A DNA stretch of 64,000 nt, taken from NCBI GenBank assembly GCA_021521415.1, contig JAIQDT010014611.1:1-64000 (forward strand), read 5' to 3'. Below, piece by piece: positions 58,458 through 64,000 of the stretch. The notes under the pieces were generated by a model. The model did no database searches, was not told the DNA's origin, and saw only the letters and a list, made by a program, of their open reading frames with translations. Within the stretch, counting starts at the first letter, position 1, and the number at the start of each line of letters is the position of its first letter. This DNA is from Bidens hawaiensis (Eukaryota > Streptophyta > Magnoliopsida > Asterales > Asteraceae). Made by a program: the position numbers and the translations under genes.

Positions 58458-59446
58458 ACTTCAATTACATTTTCTATTTATATAAGAAAAAATTGTTGTT
58501 TGTGTCCATGTAGTTTGAGTATGGAATTAAATCCACAAAAAATTAAATATTTTGCAAGTTAAAGATCTTCGTTCGATAAATAAGTCAAGTAAAACTGCCA
58601 CTGGAACTTCGTCTATAATTGGAATTTGCATTTCAATGAATCGAATATCGTCCTCATGAAACTGTAGAGGTCGTCACCTTCAAATACTGATTATCACATA
58701 TCTCGAGGAGCGCGTAGATATGTTAGTGAAAATTCTCCAACTGTAAGCCCGAAGCAAGACTGCGAAGTAGTTAATCAAAGCAGAAGGAGTCCGATGAGAG
58801 TTAAAACTTGTTCACTTAACCAGAGTAAATTAAAAGTTTGTAATTCGATTAACAAACATACACCTAAACGGAATCGGTCGTTTCATTGTTCATCGATCAA
58901 TCGATCTCCGAGTAAACAAAAATTAATGGAATCATCTTCCATTAATCCTCCAAAAGTTTGTTAAAAAGAACGAATCTTCATCGATTTCGGTAAGTATCTT
59001 CAGTATACAACAACCGATTCAGAGGTATGTAAATGCAAATATGAATACATTAATTTTAAATAGTGGTTCGAGTAATCAATCGAATCTTGACTCGATTAGT
59101 TTTTTTTAATATAGTTTGGTTCAATTTACTTTGATAATAAAGTTCGGTTCGATTAGTTTCTTTTTAGTTTGGTTAGTTTTGTTAAAAAAGTAATTTGGTT
59201 ATGTCACTTTTGTTATTAAAGAGTTCGGTTCGGTATATTGGTTTTAAATAATTTCAACTATCAACTTTTGGTCGTTGTCGATCCCAACTAACAAAATGAC
59301 TAATAATGGTCCCAACTTTTATCATTTTTTCTACCAACAAACCCTGATTAACGAAATCCTAATGACAATAGTTTTTCATGACGTTACATGCTTGCGTGTC
59401 TAAAAATTGCTTATGTGGCATGTGTGTGTTGTGCTTATGTGGCAGA
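58458..59446. other. Intergenic, no gene seen
   Basis: From 59080 to 59240 the sequence repeats TTTGGTT and TTCGGTT words. Otherwise it is plain AT-rich DNA without coding signal. Confidence 0.35.
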
Positions 59447-59627
59447 TTGCACCACCACCACCATGTAAGCCAGCGTTACCACCACGACCGTCGTCGCCGC
59501 CGCCACCACCATGACCACCATCACCACTAACTCCTTGCCCGCAACCACCACCACCAACATAACATGCAGCCACTACCACCATGGCAAATTAGCAACCACC
59601 ACCATCGCATCGCACCACCACTTATCT
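59447..59627. repeat. Imperfect (CCA)n tract
   Basis: Degenerate ACC/CCA trinucleotide repeat. The glycine-rich minus-strand frame across it is repeat translation. Confidence 0.85.
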
Positions 59628-59739
59628 CATAGTGGCCAAAAGAGGCAGATCTATACTCACTGAAACCAGATCTACTTGTTGGAAAAACGATATGCTGGTT
59701 TCGTGTGAGTAGATCTACCTATTTTAGCCGTTGTGGTGT

Positions 59740-60699
59740 TAGGTGGGGTGTGATGTCCCAATGCATTACGTGAAAAATGACCTTCGGTCACACGAAAAAA
59801 GTGTGGTCGTAGGCCTTTAGCCACACACGTTTGGTTCAGGTCCTGTGTGACCAAAGATCGTGACATCGTAGGTATCATATGGCCACACACAGTTTTTAGT
59901 GGCCTTATGTGGTTATAAGTGTGACTAAAGGGTACCAGCATTAGTTGCTGGCCATCAAGAAGCCTCTCCAATAATTATAGCTAAATGGTAGAAAATGGCC
60001 ACATGACTATTTACTAGGTGTGACTATTGCACGTATAGAGTCACATGAATTCATGTTTTAGCCACATGAATTTTATAATAATGTGGCCAATAAGGTTGTG
60101 GTAAGCGAGCATTGTGACCTATACCGTGTGGCTATAACAAAGCAATGGTCACTTGAATTTAATAATAGTGTGGCTAATTATATCATATAGACACTGGATA
60201 TTATATTAAATGTGGCTAAAAATGTTTACTTGCCACTTAAACACTCCTTTGTAGATTATAGTGTGGCTATTGCCTTACCGTTTGTCACACATAATGCTTT
60301 TCGTAATTTAAAGTGTGGCTAATGTCAAACTTTTCGTCACACATAGTGATGTATTGTGTGGCTAATCATATCATATAGACACTGAGGTTATTGTCAATGT
60401 GGCTAAAAATGTGAACTTGCCACTCAAACACTCTTTTGTAGTTTGTGGTGTGGCCATTGTCTTACCGTTTGTCACACATAATGCTTTTGTAATATAAAGT
60501 GTGGCTATTATCATACTTTTGGTCACACATAGATAATGTGGTTAAATGGTAGCAATGACCACATCTATTTACTGTAAGTGTAACATTTTTTATTATATAG
60601 TCACATGAATTTATTGTAAGTGTGGCTAATGGTTAATTTTAGCCACATAAATTTTTTTCAATTTTAAGTGTGATTATTGTCTAACATTTAGTCACACAT
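59740..60699. repeat. GTGTGGCTA / GTCACACA repeat cluster, probably subterminal repeats of a DNA transposon
   Basis: GTGTGGCTAA and TTTGTCACACATA-type words alternate in both orientations for about 1 kb. A 188-bp unit is tandemly duplicated at 60168-60355 and 60356-60540. The cluster continues at 62437-62480 after a solo LTR. Dense short repeats of this kind are typical of CACTA subterminal regions, and a CACTA terminus lies at 62481, but the cluster sits outside that terminus, so its owner is uncertain. The minus-strand frame at 59672-59971 is repeat translation. Confidence 0.65.
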
Positions 60700-62431
60700 T
60701 GATGTGTAGTGAAACACACTTACTTTTCGTATCATTTTTATCATGTTTTAATTGTTTTTAGTATAATTATTAAGGTTTATGGTTTGTTTATGCTTGATAT
60801 TACAAAGATAATTGTTTACTTGTAGGTTGTGAAGTTTGGTGGAAAAAAGAGTTAAATTGAAGAGTTTAGGGGCCTAATTGTGCAACTTTCAAACTTATAA
60901 GTCAAGGCCCGACCCAAGCCCACTTCTTAAAAGCCTTTTATATTATTATATTTAATTAATAACATGAGGATTCAGCCATTCATTCAGCCAATACCCGAAA
61001 TCACTAAACCCTAACCCCATATACCAACAGTCCGATCGGACAGGTTGCCGCTAGCAAGAAAAAGAAGAAAAAAAGAGAAAAAGAGGCGGCTATAGGGGCT
61101 GTTGGCGGCTGGAAATCAAAGAGGAACCCTTGGGCAGCAGCTAGGGGCTTCAAAACACTCACAAATCTCAGCCATATTGCTTAGTATACATCCTTAAACT
61201 TTATTTATCTTTCAAGAACCCTAACTATCTTGATTTGGTCTTTTGATTTGAATTGTTTTGCAATTGTTTGATAGTTTGAGTTATAATTGATTGAGTTTGG
61301 ATCTTGAATGAGTTTTATTATGTTTATGATGATGTTTGTGATGTTTTTATTAAGTATGCATGGCTGTCCAAAAGTGATGAGTAGCTAAACTTGTTTGTTC
61401 TACCTAGGATAGATGATTGTTGAATGGTTTTAACTTGTTTAATGGATTGTTAATGTTCAAGACTTAAATTGTTGATGTAAAGTTTAACTAAACCATAAAT
61501 TAGATTGTGTGTGATGGCTGTGTTTTATTTGTTATTACTTATAATCCTCTTGCATTAGTTAATTGAATCGGTTTTGATTAATTGATTGCTTGTTAAGCTC
61601 TTTACTTGGTGTTTTGGGTTTATTTGCGGGAAGTACAACCGTAGGGATAAGTGGGTAATATATCATCTAAAATCAGTTAAAATACACCTTCTTTGAGACC
61701 GAGAGGTGATAAGAAGTAACATTGTCTCGTTGCTTTTACTTGTTAGAATTAAGACCGCGCGAGAGCGGGTTTTTGTCTTGTCAAGTTTGAGTGTTTATGT
61801 GCAATTAGTTGGTTTAATTTGGGTTAAGTTAAATTGTTCCTCTATCCTTGGTTGCGTAGTATTCGTCTCCATTAGGATAGTGTGTCGAGGAGACCGAGAG
61901 GAGAGTCGATATTTGAACACGTTAATAATTGTTTTTCCGGTTTGTTCTTTAAAAATCAACTAAAATAAGTTAAAGTTTGTTAGAGAGACTGAGAGGTAAT
62001 TTGATTTTCTTAAACAAGTTTTGGTTGTGTCATCTTTTATAACCGGTGTCTTGAATATTTTCAATCCATTGTCTTGTTATTTCTGTCAACATGATTCATT
62101 CCTAGGTAGACGTTTTTACATATTGAATTTAAATCAAAATTTTCTAAAAGTGTTTTGTCAAACGTTTTCGTTTAGTTAAATTAATTTAAGTAGTTAAATA
62201 AAATCTTAAAAATTAAATAAATATTATTTTGGTAAGTCTTGGTTAGAGTTTTCTTAATCATAAACGTTTTCACGTGTCTTTATGTTCGACATCCGGACTT
62301 CCTTGATGCTATACTATTTATGATCGGTACACTTGCCGGTTTTGTGTGGTTTCTATAGGATTTTCGTTTTAATAAATTTAAAGCTTAATTGTGATTCGTT
62401 CTTTATTTATATTATACATTTTCACACATCA
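60700..62431 (+). mobile_element. Solo LTR, Athila/Tat-like
   Basis: The perfect inverted ends TGATGTGT...ACACATCA are flanked by a perfect CACAT duplication (60695-60699 and 62432-62436). Inside are AAACCCTAACCCC, GAGACCGAGAGGTGATAAG and, near the 3' end, ACACTTGCCGGTTTTGTGTG, features of Athila/Tat-type LTRs on the + strand (recalled). No partner LTR or internal sequence is present. The open frame at 61706-61963 is LTR sequence. Confidence 0.88.
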
Positions 62432-62696
62432 CACATAAGAATATAAGTGTGGCTGTTGTATAAGCTTTGGTCACATATCACTACTAGATAACTGGGTTGT
62501 TTCCTATGCTCCTTTCCGTCGGAAACGCGTAAGACATTTAAAAGCATAACTTTATAAATGTAACTAAACACATTAGCATAAATTCAAAACATGTTTTTTC
62601 ATAAGTTTAACAAACCCAATAACAAAAATGCAAAACGGGTTTACATTACCAAACCTTCACTAATAAGTTATAAATTCAAAATATTTGAAACTACTA

Positions 62697-62876
62697 CTAA
62701 TTACTACCGACCTTAAACTTTCTCATAAACTCATCAAATTGTTTTTGCCTCTTTTCTTCATTTTCCTTAAGTTCTTTTTCCATTTGTTCCATTCGTTGCG
62801 CTCGTTCTTCCAACTCGTTTCTTGACTTCCTTTCATTTTCTAGTTCTTTTTCTATTTCGCCTCTAACTTTTTTAAC
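62697..62876 (-). pseudogene. Last exon of a CACTA accessory protein (coiled coil), partial
   Basis: After a TTTTAG acceptor the minus strand encodes 59 residues ending in TAG. They are almost wholly charged: EIEKELENERKSRNELEERA, then QMEKELKENEEKRQKQFDEF, then MRKFKVGSN. A long Glu/Lys/Arg helix that ends in a short FxxFMxxF-like segment is typical of the C-terminus of the TnpA-like (Ptta/En/Spm) protein of plant CACTA elements, which binds subterminal repeats. The upstream exons are not in the window. The frame is open, but the gene is fragmentary. Confidence 0.6.
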
Positions 62877-62945
62877 CTAAAATTGTTAAAATATTAGCAT
62901 CATAACTAATAAAGGGTTTATGTGAGGCGAAATCTCAAAGCCAAG

Positions 62946-63000
62946 TAGGGGTGTTCACGGTCCAGTTTTTGCGGTTTTTTGTCAAACCATAAACCAAACT
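62946..63000. mobile_element. Left end of a hAT-type repeat, truncated
   Basis: TAGGGGTGTTCACGG is the same terminus as the hAT MITE at 43484. It is followed by AAACCATAAACCAAAC and is cut at 63001 by the LTR. Confidence 0.5.
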
Positions 63001-64000
63001 GTCACACCCCGGTTTAGGGCCTAGGCGTGTGACCACAAATTGGTACCTGTTTTGTAAATACATCAGAGTTGCAGTTTATTTTAGCAGAAGACTTTGGATA
63101 TAATATTAATTTATTTTGAAAACTTTTCGTATAATAAATACCCGAGTGTTTGATTTATAAATCATGTTTATTTATAATATTTTAATAATTTAAAACTGAG
63201 TCATCTCTACCTTGCGAGCATCTATCTTCATGAATGATTATGTTCCTTGCTACTTGCTAATATGTTTTCCTGAAATGTGGGAAAAAATACGTCAGCAATA
63301 TGCTGGTGAACACGTACGACTCAATAAAACATTTTGAATGACCTTTACAATACAAATATAGTTTTCTTGACTACTCAGCGGAAGCATTACCACTTCCGGT
63401 ATATGTACCACTGCCCTACACACACAACGGTATTCTCCGAGCAACACGACCATGAACAGAGAACTGGTCATGACCGTTTAAGCTCGCGGCTTCATTGCCT
63501 TTGATTGATTGATTGAGCTTTAACAGTTATGTTTGGATCCATACACATGCGTATTCGGTCTGAGTTGATTTTATTCTCTACTTTGTATGATAACGTTTTA
63601 GAGATTTCATGATCTCATGTAGACTTTGATTGACTCGTTAAGACAAACACCTGTTCGTCTTGTTGAGTATAAATATGTTTTGACTGATTGAAAAGGTTAA
63701 CGTATTCACGTTATATAAAAAGGTTGAACGTATTCACCTGTGATTGTCTGTTCTGAATGATGTGGTGATCTCGTTTGAAACCTTTTGTGACTGAATGATT
63801 GACTGACTGATTGATTGATTGACTGATTGATGATTGACCTATAAAATAGATTTATATAAATACCCGGATCATTTCTTGATCCGGATATAGACCTTTAGTC
63901 TAGTTTTGATAGCTTTAAACCTTGATTGCTAAGATTGATTGAGCAACACTTCTACTCTCTAATGCGTACTAGAGCTTAAATTGTCGGAACCTTAGAGCTT
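63001..64000 (-). mobile_element. Partial LTR of a Ty3/gypsy element running off the window
   Basis: It begins TGTCACACCCCGG, the reverse complement of the GGGGTGTGACA ending seen at 31559-31569, so the element probably reads on the minus strand. GATTGATTGACT words form a short microsatellite at 63790-63836. The other end, the primer site and the duplication are outside the window. Confidence 0.65.

Larger units (their letters stand above)
62481..63000 (-). mobile_element. End of a CACTA (En/Spm) transposon, cut by an LTR element
   Basis: CACTACTAGATAACTGGG opens the element at 62481 and is followed by CCGTCGGAAACGCGTAAG, as in plant CACTA termini. A minus-strand coding exon lies inside, so this is the 3' end of the element. 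The other end lies beyond the window or was lost. The LTR sequence from 63001 interrupts it or abuts it. Confidence 0.65.

Noticed and set aside
59400..59582. Glycine-rich small protein frame
   Set aside because: Translation of a CCA microsatellite.

Overview
This window is nuclear DNA from a flowering plant. The evidence is LTR retrotransposons primed by tRNA-Asp and initiator tRNA-Met, Helitrons with 3' hairpins and CTAG ends, hAT, CACTA and MITE elements, tRNA-derived SINEs, and one small plant-specific gene. The repeat types feel like Asteraceae to me, but that is an impression and not a result. Almost all of the sequence is nested mobile DNA. Only one intact host gene is supported.

The gene is a two-exon LITTLE ZIPPER (ZPR1/2-like) gene on the minus strand at 45026-45494. 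It encodes 98 aa and sits in a roughly 3.3 kb repeat-free island (44082-47423) flanked by SINEs.

Layout. (1) 1-1673: unassigned, with a degenerate coding trace. (2) 1679-21309: a Ty3/gypsy Athila-like element on the minus strand, TSD CCTAA, which keeps gag and protease but shows no RT, RNase H or integrase. Inside it sit a complete but decayed Tekay-type chromovirus (6324-18020, minus, TSD ATCTC) and a hAT-like MITE (4308-4776). (3) 21315-27610: intergenic sequence with a broken hAT-type TTF zinc-finger fragment, a TIR element that may carry a host gene fragment, a 52-bp tandem duplication and a MITE. (4) 27611-29010: a TIR-bounded segment carrying the C-terminus of an unusual reverse-transcriptase-associated protein. 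(5) 29011-38474: another TIR-bounded repeat split by a non-coding (LARD-like) LTR element at 29250-38234 (TSD TCTTT), whose LTRs hold a tRNA-like, Pol III-type box pair. (6) 38475-41883: a Helitron carrying exons of the mRNA-decay factor PAT1 and, nested in it, a GC-rich MITE. (7) 41884-48844: simple repeats, a hAT MITE, two SINEs and the ZPR gene. (8) 48845-57786: a minus-strand Helitron-like element interrupted by a solo LTR (49379-54217, TSD TAAAA), which is itself interrupted by a very young 2.4-kb non-autonomous LTR element (51194-53572, TSD GAAGG). (9) 57787-64000: a MITE, a cluster of GTGTGGCTA repeats split by a solo LTR (60700-62431, TSD CACAT), the end of a CACTA element, and the edge of another LTR that leaves the window.

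The most unusual signal is that several LTR families here carry their own short palindromic word, repeated in the LTR. The word AACTTCGCC/GGCGAAGTT is shared by two apparently unrelated elements, the young small element and the solo LTR it landed in. Target-site duplications make the nesting order readable. All boundaries come from reading the sequence by eye; no alignment or database search was run.
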